NCBI RefSeq assembly: GCF_002272135.1
Contig: NZ_NPBF01000018.1
Location: 124,001-188,000, forward strand
Direction: 5' to 3'
Source of the DNA: Virgibacillus sp. 7505
Lineage (GTDB): Bacteria; Bacillota; Bacilli; Bacillales; Amphibacillaceae
DNA: 64,000 nt
Below are positions 53,534-63,323 of the stretch, one piece after another (position 1 is the stretch's first letter; every line of letters starts with the position of its first letter). A program made the translations under genes and the position numbers. A model generated the notes under the pieces. That model made no database searches and was not told where the DNA came from. It saw nothing but the letters and a program-made list of their open reading frames with translations.

Positions 53534-56299
53534 ATGGAAAAATTTGTAGTGGTGGATCTTGAAACAACAGGACATGCGCCGTCGAATGGCGATAAAATCA
53601 TAGAGGTCGGGATTGTCGTCATCCAAGGACGTGTGATCACAGATCAATTTCAGACGATGCTGGATCCCGGTATGCCGATTCCACCTTTCATCTCCCAACT
53701 GACAGGTATTACGGATGAAGATGTAGCTGGTGCTCCGCAATTTGAAGATGTAGCAGAAGAGATTTCTGCTTTCTTCAAAGATAGCTATGTGGTCGCTCAT
53801 AATGCGAATTTTGATTTGCGGTTTCTGAACAGCGCTCTGGAAGAGGCGGGACTAACTCCAATCCAGCGCCCAGTGCTGGATACGGTCGAGTTGGCGCGTA
53901 TTCTGCTGCCAACGGCACCGAGCTACAAATTAAGCGTTCTTAGTGAGCATCTTTCTTTTGAACATGATCAGCCTCACCGTGCGCTGTCCGATACGCTTGT
54001 AACGGCAGAACTCCTGCTGTCTCTACTTGATGAGCTAGGAAAGCTGCCTTATGAGACAATTTCTCATCTACTGACACTGGAACGCTCATTGAAGAGCGAT
54101 TTACGCGGCTTACTTGAGTACCGTTTGGAGGAACTTGCATTCGAGGATACACAAGACGATGGGCTTGAGGTTTATCGAGGGCTGGCATTTCGGAAAGTCC
54201 AGGAAGAAAATGATACTGTATCTGTTATTACCCAGTCTTTCGGTGAGATGGCGGATCAGCTGTATCAAAAGAGTGGCTGGCTTTCAGAGGGAATGGAGGG
54301 CTATGAGCCGAGAAAAAGTCAGCTGGAGATGAGTGAACAGATCTTTGATGTTTTCCAATCAAATAAACACGCTCTCCTGGAAGCAGAAACAGGTACCGGA
54401 AAGTCACTTGCTTATCTTTTGCCAGCAGTATACACAGCAGTTAAAGAAAAGAGCCGGATCGTTATCAGCACTCATTTGACTCAGCTGCAGGCACAATTGA
54501 TGGACAAGGAAATTCCGCTTTTACAGCGTATTCTGCCGTTTTCCTTTAAAGCTGCACTGCTGAAGGGAAAGCAGCATTATTTAAGTCTCAGCCGCTTCGA
54601 ATCAGAGCTTCAGCAAACAGCAAATGATAATTATGATATCGTACTTACAAAAGCGATTTTACTTGTATGGCTGACAATGACTGAAACTGGTGATATTGAT
54701 GAAGTGAATCTGCCTTCCAGCGGGAAGCGGTTTTTCCTGCATATGTCTGCGGATGCAGAGGATACGCAAGATCCATTTTCGCCATGGTTTTCCCGTTCGT
54801 TTTATCAGCGGGCAAAAAAAGCAGCATGGCAGGCAGATGTGATCGTGACGAACCATGCGCTGCTTTGCAGCGATATGCAAGAAGAATACCAGCTCCTGCC
54901 ATCGTATCAGCGAGCCATTATCGATGAGGCACATCATTTCGAGGCGACAGCCGCGAAGCATTTTGGATTGGCATTGGATTATGTGAGCATCCACCATATG
55001 CTGTCTCATGCGAATAAAGTATATGAGACAGCAACGGATGAGCTTCCAAATACACAAGCAGAGATGCTGATTTGGCAAAGTTTATGGGATCAGACTAAAG
55101 AAGAAGCAGATGACATGTTCCGCTACATCCATGATTTTGTCTTGTCCCAGCATAAAAAGAAGCTCGGAACCAACGACATCGGCAGATTACAGCTGCGGCT
55201 CGAGGATGTTCGGCAGACAAAGCAGGTCCTGGTAATAGCTGAAATGAGCAACAGATTATTATTTGGTGTGCGAGACTGTATCCACCATTTGCTTCAGCTG
55301 ACAAAATCCGCTGATAAGCAGGGGGATAAAAAGATTGCTGATTCCATTCGGAATGCAGTGGATCAGCTGCAGACAATCATTGATGCGATTGAACGGATGT
55401 TCCTTATGTATGACGATGAGGAAGTGAAATGGATAGAAGTCGATATGTACGGCGCGCGAAACGCTGTTTACTTGTACAGTGAACCATTAGAAATTGCAGA
55501 TTTGCTACTGGAACATTTCTTTTCGGAAAAGAAGAGTGTTGTGCTCACAAGTGCAACTTTAACAATGAAGCAATCGTTTGCTTTCATTCAGGAACAGCTA
55601 GGCTTGGATGAACACACCGTAACAAGACGTTTCGATTCTCCTTATTCTTATCAGGAGCAAGTACAGCTGCTTGTCCCAAATGATTTTCCGGACGTGCGAG
55701 GCAAGGATAACTATCCTTTCATTTATGCGGTTTGCGAATCGATTCTGAGCCTTGCAGCCATTACGGATGGGCGAATGCTAGTATTGTTCACTTCCTATGA
55801 TATGCTGAAAAAAGCTTATGGACTTGTGAAGGAATTGACAGAGGATCAGGATTATACTTTGATCGCCCAAGGTATTACGAGCGGCAGTCGTGATCGGCTG
55901 AAAAAGAATTTCCAAAGCAATAAGAAGGCCATCCTGTTCGGAACCAGCTCATTCTGGGAAGGCGTCGATATTCCTGGAGAAGATTTAAGCTGTCTCGTCA
56001 TTGTAAGGCTGCCATTCCAGCCTCCAGATCATCCGATTTATGAGGCAAAGGCAGCCAAATTGAAGGCAGAAGGAAAGAATGCCTTTATGGAGCTTGCATT
56101 ACCTAATGCCGTCATCCGCTTCAAGCAAGGGTTCGGCAGGCTGATTCGGTCATCCAGTGATAGAGGAATTGTGTTCGTTTGTGATGACAGGATGATGAAG
56201 ACAAGATATGGCAGTTACTTCACGGCTTCGATACCAGATGTACCCACACATTATAAGAGTACAGCTGAACTTTTGGAGCTAGCAGAGGAATGGCTATAA
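53534..56299 (+). CDS. dinG: DinG-family exonuclease-helicase
   Basis: 921 residues. The N-terminal DEDDh 3'-5' exonuclease (about 1-165) has VVDLETTG, AHNANFDLRFL and HRALSDT. The superfamily 2 helicase part has Walker A AETGTGKSLAYLLPA (near 285), DEAH box IIDEAHHFE and motif VI QGFGRLIRSSSDRG. The Fe-S cysteines of E. coli DinG are not evident, as in other Gram-positive forms where the nuclease is active and helicase activity is doubtful. GGAGGGTGGAGT precedes the ATG. Confidence 0.93.
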   Translation: MEKFVVVDLETTGHAPSNGDKIIEVGIVVIQGRVITDQFQTMLDPGMPIPPFISQLTGITDEDVAGAPQFEDVAEEISAFFKDSYVVAHNANFDLRFLNSALEEAGLTPIQRPVLDTVELARILLPTAPSYKLSVLSEHLSFEHDQPHRALSDTLVTAELLLSLLDELGKLPYETISHLLTLERSLKSDLRGLLEYRLEELAFEDTQDDGLEVYRGLAFRKVQEENDTVSVITQSFGEMADQLYQKSGWLSEGMEGYEPRKSQLEMSEQIFDVFQSNKHALLEAETGTGKSLAYLLPAVYTAVKEKSRIVISTHLTQLQAQLMDKEIPLLQRILPFSFKAALLKGKQHYLSLSRFESELQQTANDNYDIVLTKAILLVWLTMTETGDIDEVNLPSSGKRFFLHMSADAEDTQDPFSPWFSRSFYQRAKKAAWQADVIVTNHALLCSDMQEEYQLLPSYQRAIIDEAHHFEATAAKHFGLALDYVSIHHMLSHANKVYETATDELPNTQAEMLIWQSLWDQTKEEADDMFRYIHDFVLSQHKKKLGTNDIGRLQLRLEDVRQTKQVLVIAEMSNRLLFGVRDCIHHLLQLTKSADKQGDKKIADSIRNAVDQLQTIIDAIERMFLMYDDEEVKWIEVDMYGARNAVYLYSEPLEIADLLLEHFFSEKKSVVLTSATLTMKQSFAFIQEQLGLDEHTVTRRFDSPYSYQEQVQLLVPNDFPDVRGKDNYPFIYAVCESILSLAAITDGRMLVLFTSYDMLKKAYGLVKELTEDQDYTLIAQGITSGSRDRLKKNFQSNKKAILFGTSSFWEGVDIPGEDLSCLVIVRLPFQPPDHPIYEAKAAKLKAEGKNAFMELALPNAVIRFKQGFGRLIRSSSDRGIVFVCDDRMMKTRYGSYFTASIPDVPTHYKSTAELLELAEEWL

Positions 56300-56393
56300 A
56301 AAAAGTGCGCCACTAGGACGCACAACTGCTGGGGAGAAGGAAGATTTTTGTTGAAAAAACTTTGAACTCGTCTTAGAATTACACCAGTACAAC

Positions 56394-56402
56394 TGGTATA
56401 AT
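56394..56402 (+). promoter_or_regulatory. Extended -10 promoter for ypmA-ypmB-asnS
   Basis: TG-G-TATAAT at 56394-56402, a perfect extended -10, about 98 bp before the ypmA ATG. The -35 region is weak. It follows a small ACCAGT/ACTGGT inverted repeat. Confidence 0.55.
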
Positions 56403-56499
56403 AAGAATTGGATTGCTTCTCAACATACATTAGTTTGCTGCAGAAAGCCATCTCTATGAGTAACAAATCATGTAAATGAATTGCTCGGAGGTAACGATG

Positions 56500-56673
56500 A
56501 TGGAAAATAATAAGATGGAGACATTGTCCACTGTACGTGTACAATACAGCAGCGACCTGTACAAGCTGGTTGACTCACTGAACCGTACACTGAAAGAGAA
56601 GGACTTAATGTTCGGATTAGCATTGGATGAGGAAGATCATGATACGGCGATATTCACGATTTACCGTACCTAA
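56500..56673 (+). CDS. ypmA: YpmA family small protein
   Basis: A 57-residue acidic protein that closely resembles B. subtilis YpmA (LSTVRVQYSSDLYKLVDSLNRTLKE and LMFGLALDEEDH, shown in part). The function is unknown. The second of two adjacent ATGs is taken, 8 nt from GGAGG. Its end overlaps ypmB by 35 nt. Confidence 0.85.
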   Translation: MENNKMETLSTVRVQYSSDLYKLVDSLNRTLKEKDLMFGLALDEEDHDTAIFTIYRT

Positions 56674-57169
56674 ATGGGCAAAGATCACAATTTTCAGTGC
56701 TTTAGCAGTTTTGATCATTGTCCTCGGCTGCGGTATATACGTTTATAGCACAGCACAAAATGCACGAACAGAGGGCTTTGAAGCTTCAGAGGACTTTGCA
56801 CTTGATAATACGGATCTAGAAACCGCAGATGAAGTGACACGCTTCAATGGCGAACATGTATATCATGTCGTCAAAGGCAAGCAGGCTGATGGAGAAGATG
56901 CTATCGCTTATGTCAAAAAGGGCGAGAAGGATCCTAAGCAGATCATTTATACAACAGATACTGCTGATGAACAGCAAGCAGAAAGCAGCTGGCAGTCAGC
57001 GTGCGGAGCGGACTGTCAATTGGATGATGTCCGGCTCGGATTGTACGATGATGCACCAGCATGGGAATTCACATTCCGCGATGGACAGGATCGCCTCGGC
57101 TACAGTTATTACACACTAGATGGCACCGAGCAGCTGGAAAGCTATGCTCTATCCAACCAATATCAATAA
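56639..57169 (+). CDS. ypmB: YpmB family membrane-anchored protein
   Basis: 176 residues. A short basic start, one membrane helix (about 16-37), and an extracytoplasmic PepSY-like domain (about 60-175, VYHVVKGKQADGEDAIAYV) of the YpmB/DUF5590 family. Function is unknown. ATG 56639 is 6 nt from GAGG inside ypmA; ATG 56627 lacks a site. In B. subtilis aspB follows; here asnS does. Confidence 0.8.
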   Translation: MIRRYSRFTVPKWAKITIFSALAVLIIVLGCGIYVYSTAQNARTEGFEASEDFALDNTDLETADEVTRFNGEHVYHVVKGKQADGEDAIAYVKKGEKDPKQIIYTTDTADEQQAESSWQSACGADCQLDDVRLGLYDDAPAWEFTFRDGQDRLGYSYYTLDGTEQLESYALSNQYQ

Positions 57170-57208
57170 TATAACTACATATGTAGGACAGACAATGGAG
57201 GGTTCTTT

Positions 57209-58501
57209 TTGAAGACAACGATCGCAAAGCTTAGTGAGCATGTAGGAGAAGAAGTAACAATCGGAGCGTGGCTCCGCAACAAACGTTCCAGCGGTAAAAT
57301 TGCATTTTTACAGCTGCGTGACGGAACTGGATTTGTACAAGGTGTTGTCGTGAAAAGCGACGTATCTGAGGAAGTGTTCCAGACAGCCAAGAACATGACA
57401 CAGGAAACTTCCCTTTATGTTACAGGAAAAGTAGTAGAGGACAGCCGTTCTTCCTTCGGTTATGAAATCCAGGTCAGTGATGTGGAAGTAATCCATGCAG
57501 CAACAGATTACCCGATCACACCAAAAGAGCATGGAACTGAATTCTTGATGGACAACCGCCATCTGTGGCTTCGTTCCCAAAAACAGCATGCGGTGATGAA
57601 AATCCGTAATGAAATCATCCGTGCAACGTATGAATACTTCCATGAAAATGGCTATACGAAAATCGATCCGCCAATTCTGACAGGTTCCTCTGCAGAAGGT
57701 ACGACGGAATTGTTCCATACAAAATACTTCGACGAAGAAGCATATCTATCACAAAGCGGACAGCTTTACATGGAAGCAGCTGCAATGGCATTCAACAAAG
57801 TATTCTCCTTTGGTCCGACATTCCGTGCAGAAAAATCCAAAACTAGACGTCATTTGATCGAATTTTGGATGATTGAGCCGGAAATGGCTTTCGTTGAACA
57901 CGAAGAAAGCTTGGAAATCCAGGAGAACTACATCAGTCACCTAGTTGCTTCTGTACTGAAGAATTGCAAACTGGACCTTGAAATCCTTGGACGCGATACA
58001 GAGAAATTGGCTAAAGTTACTGCGCCATTCCCGCGCATCACGTACGACAAAGCGATCGAATTATTGAAGGAAAAAGGGTTTGATGATATTGAGTGGGGTG
58101 AAGATTTCGGAGCACCGCATGAGACTGCGATTGCTGAAAGCTTCGACAAGCCAGTATTCATCACGCATTACCCAGCTGCAATCAAAGCATTCTACATGAA
58201 GCCAGATCCGAATCGGGAAGATGTCGTGCTTTGTGCAGATTTGATTGCTCCAGAAGGCTATGGCGAAATCATCGGCGGATCTCAGCGTATCGATGATCTT
58301 GAATTGATGGAAAAACGCTACGAAGAACATAACCTGACTAGCGATGCGTACAACTGGTACTTGGAATTACGCAAGTACGGCAGTGTGCCACACTCAGGCT
58401 TTGGTCTTGGTCTGGAGCGGACAGTCGCTTGGCTTTCCGGAGTGGAGCACGTTCGCGAAACTATACCATTCCCACGTCTTTTGAACCGTCTATACCCATA
58501 A
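57209..58501 (+). CDS. asnS: Asparaginyl-tRNA synthetase
   Basis: A 430-residue class IIb synthetase. The OB-fold anticodon-binding domain (about 1-105) is followed by the catalytic core with motif 2 [19 protein letters not shown] and motif 3 [15 protein letters not shown]. It charges tRNA-Asn directly. The start is TTG 57209, 6 nt after GGAGGG. No T-box leader is seen. Confidence 0.96.
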   Translation: MKTTIAKLSEHVGEEVTIGAWLRNKRSSGKIAFLQLRDGTGFVQGVVVKSDVSEEVFQTAKNMTQETSLYVTGKVVEDSRSSFGYEIQVSDVEVIHAATDYPITPKEHGTEFLMDNRHLWLRSQKQHAVMKIRNEIIRATYEYFHENGYTKIDPPILTGSSAEGTTELFHTKYFDEEAYLSQSGQLYMEAAAMAFNKVFSFGPTFRAEKSKTRRHLIEFWMIEPEMAFVEHEESLEIQENYISHLVASVLKNCKLDLEILGRDTEKLAKVTAPFPRITYDKAIELLKEKGFDDIEWGEDFGAPHETAIAESFDKPVFITHYPAAIKAFYMKPDPNREDVVLCADLIAPEGYGEIIGGSQRIDDLELMEKRYEEHNLTSDAYNWYLELRKYGSVPHSGFGLGLERTVAWLSGVEHVRETIPFPRLLNRLYP

Positions 58502-58518
58502 TAAATAGATTACCTGAC

Positions 58519-58544
58519 GATCCCTTGTCGAATGACGAGGGATT
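58519..58544 (+). other. Hairpin between asnS and dnaD
   Basis: GATCCCTTGTC and GACGAGGGATT form 11 bp with two G-U pairs and loop GAAT, but no T-run follows. It could be an mRNA-processing or weak termination site. Confidence 0.45.
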
Positions 58545-58570
58545 GTCCTATTAATGGAAGGAGAACCCAG

Positions 58571-59278
58571 ATGAATAACGACTTGAATTACCAACGAATG
58601 CTGGGAAATCCATTTTCCTTTCCCGGTATTTTGATGAATAGATATGTATCCCTTGGATTGAATGAAACGGAAATGATGGTCATTTTGCATATTTGCTTCT
58701 TCCAGCAGCAAGGTATCATGTTTCCGACAACAGATCAACTTGCCAAAAAAGTAACGCTTTCCGAAAGAGATGTAGCCTTAGTTTTACGCAAGCTCGTTCA
58801 GCGTAATATGCTGCAGATTGAAGATGTGCAGGAAGAAAATGTGCGAAGCCAAGCTTACAGTCTGAACGGATTATGGCATCTCGCGTTTGCAGAAACCGTG
58901 TATCCTGAACCAGAAAAGAATACAGACAAAGAAGAAGAGGCTGCAATATTCATTCTTTTTGAGCAGGAATTCGGCCGTCCATTGTCACCTTTTGAAATAG
59001 AAACGGTCACATTATGGCTCGATGAAGACATGCAGCCGCCATCCCTCATTAAAGCTGCTTTGCGAGAAGCAGTACTAATGAGTAAATTGAATTTCCGCTA
59101 TATAGATCGTATTTTGCGTGAATGGAAGCGTAAAGGTATCCGATCCGTAGACCATGCTCGCAAGGAAAGTAAATCATTTCATGAGAACCAGCGGCCTACA
59201 GCAGCTGCAGTACGTTCAGAGCAGCAAGCACCAGCCCGTGATGTAAGTATTTACTATAACTGGCTGGAAGAAGATTGA
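58571..59278 (+). CDS. dnaD: DNA replication initiation protein DnaD
   Basis: A 235-residue protein with an N-terminal winged-helix DDBH1 domain (about 10-100) and a C-terminal DDBH2 DNA-binding domain (about 125-195, LSPFEIETVTLWLDE). It acts at oriC and in primosome restart with DnaB and DnaI. ATG 58571 follows GGAAGGAGAACCCAG. nth follows 15 bp later. Confidence 0.93.
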   Translation: MNNDLNYQRMLGNPFSFPGILMNRYVSLGLNETEMMVILHICFFQQQGIMFPTTDQLAKKVTLSERDVALVLRKLVQRNMLQIEDVQEENVRSQAYSLNGLWHLAFAETVYPEPEKNTDKEEEAAIFILFEQEFGRPLSPFEIETVTLWLDEDMQPPSLIKAALREAVLMSKLNFRYIDRILREWKRKGIRSVDHARKESKSFHENQRPTAAAVRSEQQAPARDVSIYYNWLEED

Positions 59279-59293
59279 GGAGGAAAGCATACA

Positions 59294-59947
59294 ATGCTGA
59301 ACAAAACACAGATACGACGGGCATTGGATGCGATGCGAGACATGTTCCCAGAAGCAGCATGTGAACTGGTCCACCGTAATCCATTCGAGCTGGTGATCGC
59401 CGTACTGCTGTCTGCGCAGTGTACCGATAACCTTGTCAATAAAGTAACGAAAGATCTGTTCGAAAAATATAAGACACCGGAAGACTATCTAGCTGTTCCG
59501 CTTGAAGAGCTGCAGCATGATATTCGTTCTATCGGCCTTTATCGCAACAAGGCGAAAAATATCCAGAAGCTTTGTCAGACGCTGCTTGATCAATACGATG
59601 GAATTGTCCCAGACACACGTGATGAACTAGTCAAGCTAGCTGGAGTAGGGCGCAAGACAGCCAATGTGGTAGCATCGGTTGCTTTCAACGAGCCTGCCAT
59701 TGCTGTAGATACCCACGTTGAGCGTGTATCCAAACGGCTCGGTTTTTGCCGCTGGAAGGACAACGTAACCGAAGTAGAAAACACATTGATGAAAAAGGTA
59801 CCACGTGATGAGTGGAGCGATACACATCACCGCATGATCTTTTTCGGACGCTATCATTGTAAAGCAAGAAACCCAAACTGTCTGGCATGTCCCTTGAACG
59901 ACATTTGCCGGGAAGGCAGGAAACGTCTGAAGGCCGAATCAAATTAA
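59294..59947 (+). CDS. nth: Endonuclease III
   Basis: A 217-residue bifunctional DNA glycosylase/AP lyase for oxidised pyrimidines. The helix-hairpin-helix LAGVGRKTANVVASVAF with the catalytic Lys, the catalytic Asp in AVDTHVERV, and the Fe-S cluster C-x6-C-x2-C-x5-C (CKARNPNCLACPLNDIC) are all present. Confidence 0.97.
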   Translation: MLNKTQIRRALDAMRDMFPEAACELVHRNPFELVIAVLLSAQCTDNLVNKVTKDLFEKYKTPEDYLAVPLEELQHDIRSIGLYRNKAKNIQKLCQTLLDQYDGIVPDTRDELVKLAGVGRKTANVVASVAFNEPAIAVDTHVERVSKRLGFCRWKDNVTEVENTLMKKVPRDEWSDTHHRMIFFGRYHCKARNPNCLACPLNDICREGRKRLKAESN

Positions 59948-59985
59948 AAGACAGTCACTCCAAATTGAAGTGACTGTCTTTTTTT
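59948..59985. terminator. Bidirectional terminator between nth and ponA
   Basis: AAGACAGTCACT and AGTGACTGTCTT form a perfect 12-bp stem, then TTTTT. It sits between converging genes. Confidence 0.92.
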
Positions 59986-59998
59986 GTTTGATATTTTG

Positions 59999-62623
59999 TT
60001 ATTGCTGCTCGTCTGTATTTCCTTGATCAGTTTCCGATGCATCTCCGCCAGTATCCGATTCCGGATTGTCTCCATCAGGATTTTCTTCTTCCTCGGTATT
60101 GCCGGATTCCCCGCCTTGATCAGAATTTCCATTATTATTACCGTTGCCGTTGTTATTCTCATTTTCGTTACTATTACCATTGTTCTGGCCACTGTTTTCA
60201 TCGGCGTTTTGGTCTTGATTCTGTTCATCATTCTGATCTTGGTTCTGCTCGTCCTCATTTTGCTGATCTTCATTGTTCTGATCTTGCTGATCCTCAGCAT
60301 TTTCATCAGGATTTTCTTCTTCTTCTGCGTTTTCTTCCCCACCAGGGACGGTGACAGAAGTTGATTTCGCCTCACTAGTTTCGCCATCAACTGATGCTGT
60401 AACCGCAATGTTGTAGGTTTGTCCAGCTTGGACGTTCTCAATTACTGCTGACGTATCAGACGTGGATGTAGAGCCGCTTGGATCGGCACTTACACTGAAG
60501 TTTGCATCGCCATCGTAGTTCCAGCTGATACTAATGCTGTTGCTTGCTTCATCATAGCTTGCAGAAAGTCCGGTAACCGGAGCTATTTCTTTTTCTTCAT
60601 ATCTTTCTGATGTAGCACCAGGAAGATTACCCTTCAGGAATAATTCCGTCAGGATTTCAGAAGAGGGGGTGCCAGCACTAGGAGAAGCAGCAGGGCGAGA
60701 GCCTTTTTCGACTTTCGCCTCCACTACGCTGCTGGGTTTTTTAAAGCTTTCCGTGTCCTTACCTTCATGGACTTCTGTCATGATTTGCTTAAATAGCTGT
60801 TTTGCAACATTCGTTCCAATTACACCGTTTCCGTCCTGGATTACTGTACTACCTTTATCGTTACCAGTCCAAACAGAGAGGGTGTAATTTGTTGTCAAGC
60901 CATTCATCCAGGAGTCAGGACTTCCTTCTTGGTCTTCTAGATTGGTTGTACCAGTCTTACCAGCAATATCCAACCCCGGCACATTTGCTAATGTTCCGGT
61001 ACCTTCTGTCATAACAGAACGCATCATGTCTGTTACCATATAAGCTGTTGATTCGCTCATCGCTGCTTCAGATTCTGGTTTCATATCCAACGTACTGCCA
61101 TCGCTAAATTCTATTTTCGTAATGGCATATGGCTCCGTGTAGATACCTTCGTTACCAAATGCTGCATAAGCGCCAGCAATATCAATCGTATGGAACTGAG
61201 CTGCTCCACCTATACTATCTCCATTTTTGATACCATCCGGAAATTCCAGACCCAGACCATTCGCGAATTTCTCTGCGTTTTCTGCACCAACAGCTTGGAA
61301 TGTTTTGATTGCTGGAATATTGTATGATTTCGCCAAAGCAGTTCTTGCGCTCATCCAACCATGGAATCGATCATCATAGTTACCAGGAGTCCACTTACCA
61401 ATAGTAAGTGGTTCATCATTAATTTGTTCATACGTAGATGTATAAACACCATTTTCAAATGCTGGTGCGTAGTCAAGAATCGGTTTCATACCTGATCCCG
61501 GCTGACGACCATTTCCCTGGATAGCATAGTTGTAACCGCCAAGTTCGTTGTTTCGATTACCGCCAATAGCCCGAATTGCTCCGCTCTTAGTATCGAGTAG
61601 GGTAATACCAGCTTGCAGTTCTTCATTGGGCCAGACAATGCCGCTGTCTTCGCTAAGTGCATTTTCCACAGTGTCTTGCGCATCCGGATCCAAAGTTGTA
61701 TAAATCTTCATGCCATCTAGATGAAGATCAGTATCTTCAAAACGCTCGCTAAGCTCTTTTTGTACTTGATCAAGAAAAGCTCCATATTTATTTGACTGTG
61801 GCTTCTTCTCAGTAAGTAAATCCTCAACCTTTGTCTTTTTCGCTTCATCTGCTTCTGCTTGGGTGATTTTCCCATGCTGTACCATTAAATCAAGAACAGT
61901 GTTCATACGTTCCTGAGCAAGATCGGGATTCTCAAATGGGTTGTAAGCAGTAGGTCGTTGTGGTAGCCCAGCAAGCAAAGCTATTTCTGGCAGTGTTAAA
62001 TCATTCAAGTCATCTTTATCAAAATATGTTTCTGATGCTGTTAATACACCATTTGCATACTCCCCGTAAAAAACTTTATTCAAATACATTTCTAAAATTT
62101 CTTCCTTGGAGTACTTGCGATCAAGCTGGAAGGCAAGCCACCATTCCTGTACTTTTCGTTTGATTGTCTTTTCCGGAGATAGGAAAGAGCGTTTGATGAC
62201 CTGCTGGTCGATCGTACTTCCGCCTTCTGCCCCAAATCCATTCTTAAAGTTGGAAATTAATGCGCCGCCGGTACGAATGATATCGATTCCGTTATGTTCA
62301 AAGAATCGGGAATCCTCTGTAGCAGTTACTGCATCAATCAGCTGCTGCGGCAGATCGTCATACGTTACTTTTCGTCTGCTTTCCGAACCTAATTCGGCAA
62401 ATTCATCGCCATTCATGTCATAGACGATATTGGAAGCAGGGTCGGTTAGTTTTTCTTCGTCCAGCTTAGGAGCTGTAGCAGCGTAGTAAGCAAATACACT
62501 ACCACCTGCGATAACACATAATATACCTATTAATACAATCGTAAGTAATATTTTCTTCCAAATAGGTTTTTTCTTCTTTTTCTGTTTTCTTCTTGATGCA
62601 CGAGATTGGCCCTTTTCTGCCAT
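59999..62623 (-). CDS. ponA: Class A penicillin-binding protein PBP1
   Basis: 874 residues. Basic cytoplasmic tip, TM about 24-48, GT51 transglycosylase (about 70-250, catalytic Glu103 in TEDSRFFEHNGID), and transpeptidase (about 330-600) with SxxK Ser377-Lys380, SYN and KTGT. A fibronectin III-like domain (about 660-745) and a tail of ~125 residues very rich in Asp, Glu, Asn, Gln and Gly follow. It polymerises and cross-links peptidoglycan. The ponA-recU pair is conserved; the stop of recU abuts its ATG. Confidence 0.95.
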   Translation of the reverse strand: MAEKGQSRASRRKQKKKKKPIWKKILLTIVLIGILCVIAGGSVFAYYAATAPKLDEEKLTDPASNIVYDMNGDEFAELGSESRRKVTYDDLPQQLIDAVTATEDSRFFEHNGIDIIRTGGALISNFKNGFGAEGGSTIDQQVIKRSFLSPEKTIKRKVQEWWLAFQLDRKYSKEEILEMYLNKVFYGEYANGVLTASETYFDKDDLNDLTLPEIALLAGLPQRPTAYNPFENPDLAQERMNTVLDLMVQHGKITQAEADEAKKTKVEDLLTEKKPQSNKYGAFLDQVQKELSERFEDTDLHLDGMKIYTTLDPDAQDTVENALSEDSGIVWPNEELQAGITLLDTKSGAIRAIGGNRNNELGGYNYAIQGNGRQPGSGMKPILDYAPAFENGVYTSTYEQINDEPLTIGKWTPGNYDDRFHGWMSARTALAKSYNIPAIKTFQAVGAENAEKFANGLGLEFPDGIKNGDSIGGAAQFHTIDIAGAYAAFGNEGIYTEPYAITKIEFSDGSTLDMKPESEAAMSESTAYMVTDMMRSVMTEGTGTLANVPGLDIAGKTGTTNLEDQEGSPDSWMNGLTTNYTLSVWTGNDKGSTVIQDGNGVIGTNVAKQLFKQIMTEVHEGKDTESFKKPSSVVEAKVEKGSRPAASPSAGTPSSEILTELFLKGNLPGATSERYEEKEIAPVTGLSASYDEASNSISISWNYDGDANFSVSADPSGSTSTSDTSAVIENVQAGQTYNIAVTASVDGETSEAKSTSVTVPGGEENAEEEENPDENAEDQQDQNNEDQQNEDEQNQDQNDEQNQDQNADENSGQNNGNSNENENNNGNGNNNGNSDQGGESGNTEEEENPDGDNPESDTGGDASETDQGNTDEQQ

Positions 62624-63231
62624 TACTCCTCTTCCTCCGTTCTAAAATGAAGCTGGTCGATAATGTGTAAGTAATCGACCTTTGCCTGATACTTCATTGG
62701 AATCAGAAATCCTTGCTCACAAATCACTTCGTAGGGAATGGATTTTCTGCCTCCATCATATTGACGTTTCCACCACGGAAAAAGTTTCTCTGCTTCGAAA
62801 AAAAATGTTTGATTATGTGCGGAAAAACGCATAATGACGAAGCAGATAGCCCCATGGCTGCATACATGCTCCATGTGGGAAATCTGGTGCTCGTGGAAAT
62901 TGGAGAGCGGGAAACTGGTCTTGTTTTTGGTGACCTTGGCTTCGAAGTCTACATATTTTCCGCGATATACGCCATTATAATCCGTAGTGGATGCTTGTTT
63001 GAAATACGCTTCTTTAATGACCGCTGCACTTCGTTTTGGATAGTCGACCTTGACAATCTGCACCGGGGTAGGTTTTTTGTGGATGATAGCCTTTTGCTGA
63101 GCGAGATAATACTCGTTTGTCTCATTGATATCTTCCTCTAAAGTCATCCCTCTGTTGCCGAAGTCGACAGGCTGTGTGAGCCTCGATGCAGCAGTTTGTC
63201 TGATGATCTTTTTCCCGTTAGGATATTGCAC
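62623..63231 (-). CDS. recU: Holliday-junction resolvase RecU
   Basis: A 202-residue (B. subtilis 206) RuvC-type replacement for Gram-positives. The catalytic core includes STTDYNGVYRGKYVDFEAK with the acidic triad and KNKTSFPLSNFHEHQ. It cleaves Holliday junctions and modulates RecA, and aids chromosome segregation. A longer frame exists to 63330, but GTG 63231 follows GGGGGGAG and gives the conserved VQYPNGKK start. Confidence 0.93.
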   Translation of the reverse strand: MQYPNGKKIIRQTAASRLTQPVDFGNRGMTLEEDINETNEYYLAQQKAIIHKKPTPVQIVKVDYPKRSAAVIKEAYFKQASTTDYNGVYRGKYVDFEAKVTKNKTSFPLSNFHEHQISHMEHVCSHGAICFVIMRFSAHNQTFFFEAEKLFPWWKRQYDGGRKSIPYEVICEQGFLIPMKYQAKVDYLHIIDQLHFRTEEEE

Positions 63232-63256
63232 AGTTTCTCCCCCCACTATAGGAATG

Positions 63257-63265
63257 ATCATACCA
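63257..63265 (-). promoter_or_regulatory. Extended -10 promoter candidate for recU-ponA
   Basis: On the minus strand TG-G-TATGAT, about 26 bp before the recU GTG. The -35 is poor (GTGAAG at 17 bp). Confidence 0.4.
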
Positions 63266-63323
63266 TAATCCTTAGAATACTTCACTTTGTGTCTGTAACT
63301 CAACTGAAAAAAGGGGCAATTCG

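Noticed and set aside
60000-60360. CRISPR-like or tandem repeat DNA at the ponA 3' end
   Set aside because: The repetition comes from biased codons for acidic and amide residues; there is no constant repeat with unique spacers.
59984-60364. Plus-strand hydrophobic frame of 126 codons opposite the ponA tail
   Set aside because: It is the complement of a low-complexity acidic Asn/Gln-rich stretch, which gives Ile/Leu/Val codons automatically. No ribosome-binding site.
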